Positions 1 through 8,369 of a DNA stretch of 30,696 nt are shown here, one piece after another. Position numbers and translations under genes: made by a program. Every line of letters starts with the position of its first letter. Position 1 is the stretch's first letter. This DNA comes from Rhodobacteraceae bacterium UBA1957 (GTDB lineage: Bacteria > Pseudomonadota > Alphaproteobacteria > Rhodobacterales > Rhodobacteraceae), in the NCBI GenBank assembly GCA_002336405.1, contig DDEJ01000026.1, forward strand, positions 7,730-38,425, given 5' to 3'. A model generated the notes under the pieces. That model saw only the letters and a list, made by a program, of their open reading frames with translations, searched no databases and had not been told where the DNA came from.

Positions 1-1353
1 AGCCGTCCCTGTCTGCTATACCAAATCAAACGCTGTTCAGCCCCTTGTGTCGATAAAATCAGCGCCGTCGATTATGCTGCCACCGTCGCAGATGCCGAGC
101 GGTTTCTGTCAGGTCGCTCAACTGAAATCCAAGAACTGCTTGCCACCCAGATGCAGGCGGCGGCCGAACAGATGGAATTTGAACGCGCCGCCGCCCTCAG
201 AGATCGTATTCGGGCGTTGACACAGGTTCAAAGCGCGCAGGGCATTAACCCGCGCGGTGTCATCGAAGCTGATGTGATAGCCCTGCATCTCGCAGGAGGT
301 CAGGCCTGTGTCCAAGTTTTTTTCATCCGTGCCAACCAAAACTGGGGCAATCAGGATTTCTTTCCGCGAGTCGGGCCCGATGTAGAAGAAGCCGAAGTTC
401 TTGAGGCCTTCATCGGCCAGTTCTATGACAGCAAAGACCCCCCGCGGATGCTGCTGTTATCGCACCAGATTGAGAACGCTGACCTGATGACCGAGGCCCT
501 GACAGGCAAGCTTGGCCGCAGAGTTGAGATCATCGTCCCCCAACGCGGTGAAAAGGCAGAACTGGTCGACGGCGCATTGCGCAACGCCCGCGAAAGTCTG
601 GCGCGCAAGCAGGCTGAAACCGCCAGTCAGGGCAAGTTGCTCAAAGGGCTGGCCGAGGCTTTTGCAATGGATGCCCCACCGCAGCGCATCGAAGTCTATG
701 ACAATAGCCATATCCAAGGCAGCCATGCCGTGGGCGGTATGATCGTCGCCGGACCCGAGGGGTTTTTGAAAAATCAGTACCGCAAATTCAATATCAAGGG
801 CGACGACCTGACACCCGGTGATGACTTTGGCATGATGAAAGAAGTTTTGAGCCGGCGCTTTAAACGATTGTTAAAAGACGACCCAGACCGTGACAAAGCA
901 TTGTGGCCCGATCTGCTTTTGATCGATGGCGGCGCTGGTCATGTCAGTGCCGTGGCCGAAATCATGGACGGCTTTGGCATCGACGATCTGCCGATGGTCG
1001 GCGTCGCAAAAGGCGTTGATCGCGATCATGGCAAGGAAGAGTTTCACCGTATCGGGCAGCGCCCATTTGCCCTGCGCCACAATGATCCGGTGTTGTATTT
1101 CATTCAGCGGCTGCGCGACGAGGCGCATCGGTTTGCCATCGGCACCCATCGGGCTAAACGCGCCAAAACCATCACCGCCACCCCGCTTGACGAGGTGCCG
1201 GGCGTCGGGGGCGGACGCAAAAAAGCGCTGCTGTCACATTTTGGCTCTGCCAAGGCGGTCAGCCGCGCCAATCTTGTCGACCTCAAAGCAGTTGACGGTA
1301 TTTCAAGCGCGCTTGCTGAAACAATTTACGCCTTTTTCAACGAACGTGGTTAG
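1..1353 (+). CDS. uvrC: Excinuclease ABC subunit C, 5' end outside window
   Basis: UvrC makes the two incisions flanking a lesion in nucleotide excision repair, together with UvrA and UvrB. The open frame runs in from base 1 without a stop (it reads [16 protein letters not shown]), so the annotated-looking ATG at 151 is internal. About 450 residues are visible of the roughly 620 usual; the N-terminal GIY-YIG nuclease (3' incision) lies outside. Visible parts in order: the UVR (UvrB-binding) helix pair at about residues 45-75 of the fragment, the RNase H-like 5'-incision domain with [13 protein letters not shown] and DEAHRFAIG carrying the conserved Asp, Asp and His, and two C-terminal helix-hairpin-helix motifs ([18 protein letters not shown]). 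It ends 38 bp from the convergent P1 peptidase gene. Nothing looks broken; the truncation is the window edge. Confidence 0.97.
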   Translation, partial: SRPCLLYQIKRCSAPCVDKISAVDYAATVADAERFLSGRSTEIQELLATQMQAAAEQMEFERAAALRDRIRALTQVQSAQGINPRGVIEADVIALHLAGGQACVQVFFIRANQNWGNQDFFPRVGPDVEEAEVLEAFIGQFYDSKDPPRMLLLSHQIENADLMTEALTGKLGRRVEIIVPQRGEKAELVDGALRNARESLARKQAETASQGKLLKGLAEAFAMDAPPQRIEVYDNSHIQGSHAVGGMIVAGPEGFLKNQYRKFNIKGDDLTPGDDFGMMKEVLSRRFKRLLKDDPDRDKALWPDLLLIDGGAGHVSAVAEIMDGFGIDDLPMVGVAKGVDRDHGKEEFHRIGQRPFALRHNDPVLYFIQRLRDEAHRFAIGTHRAKRAKTITATPLDEVPGVGGGRKKALLSHFGSAKAVSRANLVDLKAVDGISSALAETIYAFFNERG

Positions 1354-1391
1354 TTGGGCTCTGGGTCCCTCTCCCGCCCGTATCATTCAAA

Positions 1392-2402
1392 TCATCGCTC
1401 TGGGTTGAGATCGCGCCAGCAGGGCAGGATATCGCCGGCGGCCGGGGTTGCCGAATAGACGGCCCGGGCAATCGCACGCGAAAGACACATCGCCCCAGCG
1501 TGGCATAAAAAAGCCATTTCACGATCGTCAACCATCGCCTTTCGCTGTGCAGTCGCTGCAGAAAACACCAGATCGCCGTCCATTGGCATATGCGCAGGCA
1601 ATATCGCCCGCCCGATCCCGTCATGTGCCGCCACCGCAAGCCGTTTGGCAGCCGCTTTGTCAAGCGTCGCATCGGTGGCCACAATCGCAATTGTGGTGTT
1701 GCCCAGCGCCGACATAGCTGCGGGCTTTTTGGGGCTGATCGTATATCCCAAGCCAGCCGCCGGATCGGGCCCCAAGCCGCCAAATTCTTGGTTCAACTCA
1801 AACGGAGCGGCCCAAAAATGCCGCGCTTCGGGGGTGGTCACATTGCCAATCGGGTTGACCGCGACCAACGCGCCAACGGTTGCCCCGCTGTCCAGCACCA
1901 ACGACGCCGACCCCAGACCGCCTTTCAACGTTCCAGTCAACGCCCCGGTTCCCGCCCCGACGCTGCCAAGATCAAAATCATCCATCGCGGCGGCAAACGC
2001 CCGAGCCCCCAGATCGGGATAGGGATTATCATCCCAGTTTTTTTGACCACCATTGAGCAGATCGGCCAGGATCGCCGTCGGCACCAGGGGCACATGCAGC
2101 CCACCCAGCGAAAAACCACGCCCCTGGGCACGCAGCCCCGCCACAACACCGCTTGCCGCATCCAGACCAAACGCAGAGCCCCCCGACAAAACAAGTGCAT
2201 CAACGGCTTGCACGGATTTGTCAGGCTCCAACAGATCCGTGTCCCGGGTGCCTGGCGCTCCGCCCATGACCGCATAAGAAGCAGTAAATGGCGTAGTCCC
2301 CACCAGAACCGTACTGCCAGATTTCAGCGTTGCGTCCTGCGCGTTGCCCACCGTGAGCCCCGCGACATCCGTGATCAGATTGCGTGCGCCAGGAACCATC
2401 AT
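1392..2402 (-). CDS. P1-family (DmpA-like) aminopeptidase
   Basis: This 336-residue protein belongs to peptidase family P1 (S58), N-terminal nucleophile enzymes related to DmpA, beta-peptidyl aminopeptidases and nylon-oligomer hydrolase. They self-cleave into two chains and then release N-terminal D-, L- or beta-amino acids from small peptides or amides. Family marks are VLSGGSAFGLDA (about 71-82), GSVGAGTGALTG (about 146-157) and LGNTTIAIVATDA (about 233-245). By analogy with family members, cleavage should fall at Asn235|Thr236, making Thr236 the nucleophile; that is inference. No signal peptide is visible, so it is probably cytoplasmic. Its ATG shares the A of the upstream SDR stop (TGATG), which implies translational coupling. 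A peptide-type ABC importer is encoded further upstream on the same strand, so imported peptides are a plausible substrate. Exact substrate is unknown. Confidence 0.9.
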   Translation of the reverse strand: MMVPGARNLITDVAGLTVGNAQDATLKSGSTVLVGTTPFTASYAVMGGAPGTRDTDLLEPDKSVQAVDALVLSGGSAFGLDAASGVVAGLRAQGRGFSLGGLHVPLVPTAILADLLNGGQKNWDDNPYPDLGARAFAAAMDDFDLGSVGAGTGALTGTLKGGLGSASLVLDSGATVGALVAVNPIGNVTTPEARHFWAAPFELNQEFGGLGPDPAAGLGYTISPKKPAAMSALGNTTIAIVATDATLDKAAAKRLAVAAHDGIGRAILPAHMPMDGDLVFSAATAQRKAMVDDREMAFLCHAGAMCLSRAIARAVYSATPAAGDILPCWRDLNPER

Positions 2403-3148
2403 CAGATGCAGCGGCCGCCATCTACCCGCAGACAGACACCGGTGATCATACTGGCCTCATCAGAACACAGATAGAGCGCCGCATTGGCCATATCTTCGGG
2501 GGTAGAAAACCGTCCAAGCGGGATGGTTGATAAAAACTTGGCCCGTATTTCGGGTGTATCCTCCCCCATAAAGGATTTCAAAAGCGGGGTTTCCCCTGCC
2601 ACCGGATTCAACGCGTTCACACGGATGCCAGACGGCGCAAGCTCGATCGCCATCGTCTCGGTCGCAGTATTCACCCAGCCTTTTGAGGCATTATACCAGT
2701 TCAGATTCGGTCGCGGTGAAATCCCGGCCGTCGAGGAAACGTTTAAAAATACACCGCTGTTGCGCTGCTTCATAGCAGGAAGGAAAACCTGTGATGCCAG
2801 ATAGATAGATTTACAATTGACCGCAAAGACGCGATCAAAATCTGCCTCGCTAACCGTCTCCATCGGGGTTGGTAAATGTGTGACACCGGCGTTGTTGACA
2901 ACAATATCCACTGGTCCGAACTGCGCCTCAACCGTGGCCGCCAACGCCATGACCTGCCCACGATCGGCAACGTTAAGCTGATAGGCCGCTGCTGCATCCC
3001 CCAGTTCGGCCGCCAGCGCTTGCGCGCCCTCACCATTTAAATCTGCCAACATCACCTGCGCGCCTTCAGCGATAAACTTTTGCGCAATACCAGCCCCAAA
3101 CCCCGACGCGGCACCCGTCACAATCGCTATTTTTCCCATTAATCTCAT
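2402..3148 (-). CDS. SDR-family oxidoreductase
   Basis: This is a classical short-chain dehydrogenase/reductase of 248 residues using NAD(P)(H). The cofactor motif TGAASGFG sits at 11-18, NNAG at 85-88, a helix Asn at 111, the catalytic Ser at 138/139, and Tyr152-x3-Lys156 (YNASK), so the active site is intact. An open frame extends 30 codons upstream, but I chose the ATG at 3148 because GGGAG lies 6 nt before it and the protein then begins MRLMGKIAIV, as SDRs usually do. The stop overlaps the P1 peptidase start, so the two are probably made together. The 144-bp gap upstream holds two inverted repeats and a candidate promoter, suggesting the pair has its own regulation apart from the ABC genes. 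The sequence does not reveal the substrate; the general type resembles 3-oxoacyl-ACP reductase-like and sugar dehydrogenase SDRs. Confidence 0.9.
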   Translation of the reverse strand: MRLMGKIAIVTGAASGFGAGIAQKFIAEGAQVMLADLNGEGAQALAAELGDAAAAYQLNVADRGQVMALAATVEAQFGPVDIVVNNAGVTHLPTPMETVSEADFDRVFAVNCKSIYLASQVFLPAMKQRNSGVFLNVSSTAGISPRPNLNWYNASKGWVNTATETMAIELAPSGIRVNALNPVAGETPLLKSFMGEDTPEIRAKFLSTIPLGRFSTPEDMANAALYLCSDEASMITGVCLRVDGGRCI

Positions 3149-3197
3149 ATTGTTCTCCCGTTGATGTTTGTGACATCTGCTCAAAACGCTCCACCAA

Positions 3198-3215
3198 GAT
3201 GAGGTAAACCTCATC
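3198..3215. repeat. Perfect 8-2-8 inverted repeat, possible operator
   Basis: Arms GATGAGGT and ACCTCATC are perfectly complementary around an AA centre. It lies about 50 bp before the SDR start codon. No T-run follows on either strand, so it does not look like an intrinsic terminator. A dimeric repressor site (GntR- or TetR-like symmetry) is inferred only. Confidence 0.5.
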
Positions 3216-3240
3216 ACTGCCCGCCAAACTGCAGCCACCC

Positions 3241-3268
3241 GTGATAAATTTCAATTTATGTTTTGCAA
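3241..3268 (-). promoter_or_regulatory. Candidate promoter of the SDR-P1 peptidase pair
   Basis: On the minus strand TTGCAA (3268-3263) is followed, after 16 nt, by TATCAC (3246-3241). The spacer is AT-rich. The -35 box is reasonable and the -10 box is weak. It lies about 95 bp before the start codon. No experimental support; base matching only. Confidence 0.35.
3244..3259. repeat. Perfect 7-2-7 AT-rich inverted repeat
   Basis: ATAAATT and AATTTAT are complementary around TC. The repeat lies almost wholly within the spacer of the candidate promoter at 3241-3268. Its centre is 45 bp from the centre of the inverted repeat at 3198-3215, though the two arm sequences differ. It could be a second operator, or chance in an AT-rich patch. 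Confidence 0.4.
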
Positions 3269-3292
3269 GCTATAACTCCAAGTAACAGCGCT

Positions 3293-4906
3293 TTACTGCG
3301 CAACACGTTTTGGCAAAGGCGGCAATCTGGGCGCGGCCGCCAAGAGACTTTGCGTATACGGATGGCGCGGTTGCACCAACACCTGATCTGTCGGGCCGTG
3401 TTCGACAATTGCGCCCGCCTGCATCACCATGACCCGATCAGTAATGCTGCGCACAACTGATAAATCATGACTGATGAACAGATAACTCAGCGCAAATCGG
3501 GTCGACAAATCAACGATCAAATCCAGAATTTGCGCTCGGACCGAAACATCCAGCGCCGAAACCGCCTCATCAAACACGATCAATTCAGGGCGCAGGATCA
3601 AAGCCCGCGCAATCGCCAAACGCTGACGCTGCCCCCCTGAAAATTCATGTGGATATTTACCGCCATCGTCGGGTGACAACCCCACTGCCACCAGCGCCTC
3701 GGACACCGCCGCTTCACGATCCTGCTCAGACAAGGGGGCATCAAGCAAATGATAGGGCTCAGTGATCAGCCGTGCCACTTTATGACGCGGATTAAACGAT
3801 CCATACGGGTCTTGGAACACCACCTGAATGTTACGCCGCACCACGCGGTTTGGCCGCGCTCCAGCCCATACCGGCGCACCGTTTAGGGTGATCGTGCCCG
3901 CTTGCACCGGTTCAAGCCCCAAAATCGCCCGCGTCAGCGTCGACTTTCCACAACCGCTCTCCCCGACCAGACCCAACCGTTCACCGGCCCGCAGCGTAAA
4001 GCTGACGTTATCCACCGCGCGAAACGATTGGGCGACGGAAAAGATACCCTTGCGGGGCAGTTGATAGGCCCGCGTCACATCGCACACCTGCAGCAAGGGC
4101 GCAGCCTCAGGCGGTGGTGGTGGCAGACTAACCTGATGGCTGGATGCCTCAAACAGCATCCGCGTATAGGGATGCGACATCGCAGCAAACAACTGTTTGG
4201 TTGGCCCGCGTTCCAAAACCTTGCCACGACGCATTATTAGTATGTGATCTGCCAGATTCCCCACCACTGCCAGATCATGCGTGATGATCAACATCCCCAT
4301 GCCTTCTTGACGCACCAGATCTTTCAAAAGCGCCAGTATCTGTGCCTGTGTGGTGACATCCAGAGCCGTCGTCGGCTCGTCAGCAATCAGAAATTTTGGA
4401 CGCAGAACAATGGCCATTGCAATCACCACGCGTTGCCGCTGACCGCCTGACAATTGATGAGGATAGCGTGATAATGAATATTTCTCCGGGGGCAAGCCAA
4501 CCCGCATGAGCACTTCGGCAGCCCGCAAACGCGCCGCAGCCTTTGACGATTCTGTGTGGATCAAAATTGTCTCAAGCACTTGATCCCCGATGGTTTTCAA
4601 CGGGTTCAGCGCGGTCATTGGCTCTTGAAAAATCATCCCGATATCGTTTCCGCGCAGACGGCACATCTCACGCTCTGACAAGCTCAGCATATCGCGACCA
4701 TCAAGCTGAATCTGCCCAGAGGGTCGCATGCCCGCCGGCAGCAACCCCATGATTGCAAGGGCAGTCATCGATTTACCCGACCCGCTTTCGCCGGTGATGG
4801 CAACAATTTCACCCGCCCGCAGCGACAGGCTAACAGCGTCTAAAATTTCCAAACGTCCCAAAGACAGAGACAAACCCATCACATCCAAGGCGCTGTCATC
4901 GCTCAT
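3293..4906 (-). CDS. Peptide-type ABC importer, fused double ATPase
   Basis: This 537-residue protein has two complete nucleotide-binding domains of the oligopeptide/nickel family (DppD-like then DppF-like, as in GsiA or YejF). It powers import by the two permeases encoded just upstream. The N-half has Walker A GESGSGKS (about 39-46), signature LSGGQRQR and Walker B LIADEPTTALD. The C-half has Walker A GESGCGKST, signature FSGGQRQR and Walker B VFDEAVSALD. The Pro normally after DE in the second Walker B is Ala, but the catalytic Glu is kept, so both sites should hydrolyse ATP. Its ATG overlaps the permease stop by 4 nt (ATGA). A proline run (about residues 261-265) marks the linker between the halves. 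It is cytoplasmic and peripheral to the membrane. Confidence 0.95.
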   Translation of the reverse strand: MSDDSALDVMGLSLSLGRLEILDAVSLSLRAGEIVAITGESGSGKSMTALAIMGLLPAGMRPSGQIQLDGRDMLSLSEREMCRLRGNDIGMIFQEPMTALNPLKTIGDQVLETILIHTESSKAAARLRAAEVLMRVGLPPEKYSLSRYPHQLSGGQRQRVVIAMAIVLRPKFLIADEPTTALDVTTQAQILALLKDLVRQEGMGMLIITHDLAVVGNLADHILIMRRGKVLERGPTKQLFAAMSHPYTRMLFEASSHQVSLPPPPPEAAPLLQVCDVTRAYQLPRKGIFSVAQSFRAVDNVSFTLRAGERLGLVGESGCGKSTLTRAILGLEPVQAGTITLNGAPVWAGARPNRVVRRNIQVVFQDPYGSFNPRHKVARLITEPYHLLDAPLSEQDREAAVSEALVAVGLSPDDGGKYPHEFSGGQRQRLAIARALILRPELIVFDEAVSALDVSVRAQILDLIVDLSTRFALSYLFISHDLSVVRSITDRVMVMQAGAIVEHGPTDQVLVQPRHPYTQSLLAAAPRLPPLPKRVAQ

Positions 4907-5724
4907 ACCGGCCGCCCCCGCAGTTTTGGATCCAGCCGGTCACGCAACCCATCCCCCATCATATTAAGCCCAAGCACAGTGAGAATGATCGCCCCGCCAG
5001 GCACCAAGGCCAGATGTGGTGCAAAAGAGACCATGGTCTGGGCATCTGCCAACATGCGCCCCCAAGAGGGCAGCGGCGGCTGCGCACCCAGCCCAACATA
5101 ACTCAACCCTGCTTCGGCTAGAATACCAAGACTAAATTGGATCGTTCCCTGCACGATCAGCAAGTTCGCCAAATTTGGCAAAATATGTTCGACCGAGATA
5201 AGCAGCCCCGACTTGCCCGCCACCCGCGCTGACAGAATAAATTCACGCTCCCAAAGGCTCAGGGCGCCTCCACGGGTGACCCGAGCAAACACCGGAATGT
5301 TGAAAATGCCAATTGCAATAATGGCGTTGACCGCACCTGCCCCAAAAATTGCGGTAATTAATATGGCAATCACCAAAGACGGAAAGGCAAAGATCAGGTC
5401 GTTGGCCCGCATAATCATCTCATCCAGCCAACTTCCTTTGCGCGCCGCCGCAAGCAGACCCAACGGCACTCCGATGAGAATACCGATACCGACCGCAATC
5501 AACGCCACCGCAATAGAGGTGCGCGCACCAACCATAATCATCGACAACAAGTCGCGTCCGAAATGATCAGTTCCAAGCCAGTGTTGCCCAGTTGGGCGCT
5601 GCAGTTTATTCGGGATATCCACAAGCGTCACATCGAACGGCACCCAGATAAAAGACACCAGCGCGGCGGCGGCAAAACACAGCGTCATCGCCGCGCCAAG
5701 TATCAAGGTATAAGACCCCCTCAC
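4903..5724 (-). CDS. Peptide-type ABC importer permease (DppC-like)
   Basis: This 273-residue inner-membrane permease belongs to the binding-protein-dependent transport family, DppC/OppC branch. An N-terminal membrane segment (about 7-27) is followed by a periplasmic stretch containing LGTDHFGRDLLSMIMVGAR, the usual DppC signature before the permease core. Several hydrophobic segments follow, with the EAA-type cytoplasmic loop around AGKSGLLISVEHILPN, which contacts the ATPase. The start is GTG at 5724, overlapping the preceding permease stop by 4 nt (GTGA); the next gene again overlaps by 4 nt. This tight packing fits equal production of the subunits. Substrate specificity is set mainly by the binding protein and cannot be read from this subunit. 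Confidence 0.94.
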   Translation of the reverse strand: MRGSYTLILGAAMTLCFAAAALVSFIWVPFDVTLVDIPNKLQRPTGQHWLGTDHFGRDLLSMIMVGARTSIAVALIAVGIGILIGVPLGLLAAARKGSWLDEMIMRANDLIFAFPSLVIAILITAIFGAGAVNAIIAIGIFNIPVFARVTRGGALSLWEREFILSARVAGKSGLLISVEHILPNLANLLIVQGTIQFSLGILAEAGLSYVGLGAQPPLPSWGRMLADAQTMVSFAPHLALVPGGAIILTVLGLNMMGDGLRDRLDPKLRGRPV

Positions 5725-6668
5725 AGCTGGGTCCTGAGGCGAGGATCAACCGCTACATAGGCAAGATCGACGGCAAAATTAACCACGATCACCGCAAACA
5801 CCAGCAGCATCACAACGCTTTCAACCACGATCAAGTCACGCTGGCTAATCGACTGAAACACCAGCCGCCCCAGTCCCGGCAGAAAGAACACCTGTTCGAT
5901 GATAATGGCACCCGCCAACAGAAACGAAAACTGCAGCCCCATGATAGTCAGAACCGGGATCAGTGCATTGCGCAGCCCGTGGCGCCACAACGCTTGCTGA
6001 CGCGTAAGCCCTTTGGCACGCGCAGTGCGCATAAAATCCTCACTCAAGATATCAATCAGCGCGCTGCGCATCACCCGCGACAGGATCGCCGCCTGCGGCA
6101 GAGCCAAAGCCACCGCCGGCAGGGTCAAGGCCTTGAGCCCGACCAACAGCCCCGCATCCCAACCCGGGAACCCGCCAGCAGAAAACCAGCGCAGGTTGAT
6201 GGCAAAAATCACCACCAAAATCATCGCAAACCAGAAGTTTGGCACGGCAATGCCCAGCTGGGTCAACCCCATCACCGCCATATCCCCCCGTCCGCCACGA
6301 CGGTTGGCGGCATAGAGCCCAACCGGCAACGCAATCACCGTCGACAGCGTCAGCGCCATCAGCGCCAGCGGCAATGACACCCACATGCGATCGGCAATCA
6401 TTTGCCCGACCGGCACGCGGTAGGTATAAGAGATGCCAAAATCTCCCGACAGCATGCCACCGACCCAAGCCAGATATCGCTGGACTTTCGGCACGTCGAG
6501 ACCCAGCTCAGCCCGCAGCGCCGCCACCGTGTCCGGCTGGGCATTGATCCCCAACATAAAGCGAGCCGGATCACCGGGGGCCACTTCGATCACGGCAAAA
6601 ATAACCAGTGAAGCCACCACCAGACTGATCCCGAGGGATAATAGGCGTTTCAGACTATAGCGCAGCAT
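5721..6668 (-). CDS. Peptide-type ABC importer permease (DppB-like)
   Basis: This 315-residue permease is of the DppB/OppB type and pairs with the DppC-like subunit to form the membrane channel. It begins MLRYSLKRLLSLG with the first membrane segment at about 8-28. The periplasmic APGDPARFMLG motif of this branch follows (about 30-40). The EAA-type loop reads RAKGLTRQQALWRHGLRNA (about 217-235), and further hydrophobic segments follow to the C-terminus. The family's C-terminal DLAYVAVDPRLR is present. Its ribosome-binding site is weak. The 60-bp gap from the binding-protein gene holds a perfect 6-bp hairpin, a common arrangement where the binding protein is made in excess of the permeases. 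Confidence 0.94.
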   Translation of the reverse strand: MLRYSLKRLLSLGISLVVASLVIFAVIEVAPGDPARFMLGINAQPDTVAALRAELGLDVPKVQRYLAWVGGMLSGDFGISYTYRVPVGQMIADRMWVSLPLALMALTLSTVIALPVGLYAANRRGGRGDMAVMGLTQLGIAVPNFWFAMILVVIFAINLRWFSAGGFPGWDAGLLVGLKALTLPAVALALPQAAILSRVMRSALIDILSEDFMRTARAKGLTRQQALWRHGLRNALIPVLTIMGLQFSFLLAGAIIIEQVFFLPGLGRLVFQSISQRDLIVVESVVMLLVFAVIVVNFAVDLAYVAVDPRLRTQL

Positions 6669-6691
6669 CGTCTGCCCGGTCTATCCACCCA

Positions 6692-6708
6692 GGCTGTGCC
6701 AAACAGCC
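6692..6708 (-). promoter_or_regulatory. Intercistronic hairpin after binding-protein gene
   Basis: GGCTGT and ACAGCC pair perfectly around a 5-nt loop, in the 60-bp gap between the binding-protein gene and the first permease gene. No T-run follows, so it is not a standard terminator. It could protect the upstream mRNA 3' end and thus raise binding-protein yield; that role is inferred. Confidence 0.4.
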
Positions 6709-6728
6709 CAAGGCGGCGGACTGTGGGC

Positions 6729-8216
6729 TCAATCGGCCCAACTTATTCCGGTCAGATCGATTGCCTGCGTCGGTGCATTGAGCCACATGCCCTGCACGCC
6801 CGTCTTGGCCACACTGGTCGCCGCCAACTGGAACAGATAGCCGTTGACGTAATCTGTCGAAATCACAGTCTGCGCCTCTTGCAACATCGCCCGGCGTTGA
6901 TCGGGATCTGCTGTCGCGGTTAGCCGGGTCATTAAATCCTGAAAGGCGGGATTGTCGTACTGAAAATAATACTCTGGCCGTGCATAGATGCCGATATCCA
7001 TCGGTTCGGTGTGGCTGACAATCGTCAGGCCATAATCCTTGCCTCGAAACACCTGTTCAAGCCATTGCGCCCATTCGAGGTTTGAAATCTCGGCGTTGAT
7101 GCCCACCGCGCGCAATTGGGCAGCAATAATTTCACCGCCACGCCGCGCATATGAGGGCGGCGGCAGCTTCAATGTGGTGGTAAAGCCGTCGGCAAAACCC
7201 GCCTCAGCCAGCAGCGCCTTGGCTTTGGCCGGATCATAGACGGAATTTCCGGTCAAATCGATATAGGCCGGGTTATGCGGGGCAAAATGGCTGCCGATCG
7301 GGGTGCCATAGCCGAACATTGCACCATCAATGATCGCCTGACGGTCAATCGCATGGGCCAGGGCCTGACGCACCAGCTTGTTGTCAAACGGCGGCATTTT
7401 ATTGTTCGTAGACAAGATGGTTTCACCCTCAGTCGATCCGATCAATAACTTGAAACGAGGGTCGGCATCAAACTGCGGCAGATTCTCCGGCGCCGGAAAA
7501 GTCTGGAATGCGTCGATGTCTTCAGCCATCATCGCCGCAAAGGCCGCCGTTGGATCAGAAATAAACTTGAAGGTCGCGCCCTCAAGCGCCGGAGCGGTGC
7601 CCCAATAATCCCCATTGCGCACAAGATCGATCCTGTCGCCCTGTACCCATTTCACAAACCGAAACGCGCCGGTGCCAACCGGGTTGGATTTTATCGTCTC
7701 GATCGTCTCAGAGGCGACGATGACCGCATCCCCCCACGCCAGATTGAACAACAGGTTGCCATTCGGGGCCTCAAGCGTCAGCACCACCGTCAACGGATCG
7801 ATCACCGCGACGTCAGCGATACCTGTAAACAGCGCTTTTTGGGCGTTGGTGCTGTCTTCCGCCCGGGCCCGGTCGAGGGAAAATTTCACGTCAGCTGCAT
7901 CCATTGCCGACCCGTCATGAAACCGGACATCACCTTGCAGATGAAACGTATAACTCAGGCCATCGTCTGAAATATCCCAGCTTTTTGCCAGACCAGGCAC
8001 CACTGATCCATCGCCCATGAACCGCGTCAACCCTTCAAAAATGTTTGAATAGACAACGTTATCGATCGCGCCCGCAGCTGCGCTGGTCGGGTCAAGATGC
8101 GGCGGCTCAAGCTGCATTCCAATCGTGATATCAGTCTCAGCAGCCGAAGCTGTGCTCACAGTAGCAATCAAAGCCAAGACGGGTGTCAAAGCGCGGGCCG
8201 TAAAACGTTGTGGCAT
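6729..8216 (-). CDS. Peptide-type ABC importer, periplasmic binding protein
   Basis: This 495-residue protein belongs to solute-binding family 5 (DppA/OppA/NikA type). It has a clear Sec signal peptide ending in TASAA (about 1-26) and mature sequence from about ETDITIG. Family marks include GLAKSWDISDDGLSYTFHL near the N-terminus, FHDGSAMDAADVKFSLDRA, and DRQAIIDGAMFGYGTPIG in the middle. The start at 8216 is preceded by AGGATA. It captures ligand in the periplasm and hands it to the DppB/DppC-like channel. Likely ligands for the family are di- or oligopeptides, but members also bind nickel, opines, haem or glutathione, so the assignment to peptide rests partly on the P1 peptidase gene downstream. 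It is first in its operon; the 153-bp gap upstream shows no strong promoter by eye. Confidence 0.93.
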   Translation of the reverse strand: MPQRFTARALTPVLALIATVSTASAAETDITIGMQLEPPHLDPTSAAAGAIDNVVYSNIFEGLTRFMGDGSVVPGLAKSWDISDDGLSYTFHLQGDVRFHDGSAMDAADVKFSLDRARAEDSTNAQKALFTGIADVAVIDPLTVVLTLEAPNGNLLFNLAWGDAVIVASETIETIKSNPVGTGAFRFVKWVQGDRIDLVRNGDYWGTAPALEGATFKFISDPTAAFAAMMAEDIDAFQTFPAPENLPQFDADPRFKLLIGSTEGETILSTNNKMPPFDNKLVRQALAHAIDRQAIIDGAMFGYGTPIGSHFAPHNPAYIDLTGNSVYDPAKAKALLAEAGFADGFTTTLKLPPPSYARRGGEIIAAQLRAVGINAEISNLEWAQWLEQVFRGKDYGLTIVSHTEPMDIGIYARPEYYFQYDNPAFQDLMTRLTATADPDQRRAMLQEAQTVISTDYVNGYLFQLAATSVAKTGVQGMWLNAPTQAIDLTGISWAD

Positions 8217-8369
8217 TATCCTGTTCCCTTCATTTAAAGTATGGTGTCAAAATAGTCGGGTACAGACTGCGCGAACTTTGCCAGCTTGTCTACTGCCAAC
8301 ACACACAATAAAACTTACGCCAACGCGCAGGATGCGGATGCCGACAGACAATTGCCACCCTGCTTGGCT

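Noticed and set aside
1590..2474. 294-codon open frame on the plus strand opposite the P1 peptidase
   Set aside because: The translation is rich in Arg, Pro and Gln with no family features; it is the antisense shadow of a well-supported gene.
3198..3215. The 8-2-8 inverted repeat as an intrinsic terminator of the ABC operon
   Set aside because: No T-run follows on the minus strand, the loop would be only 2 nt, and it lies about 80 bp past the ATPase stop in the SDR leader.
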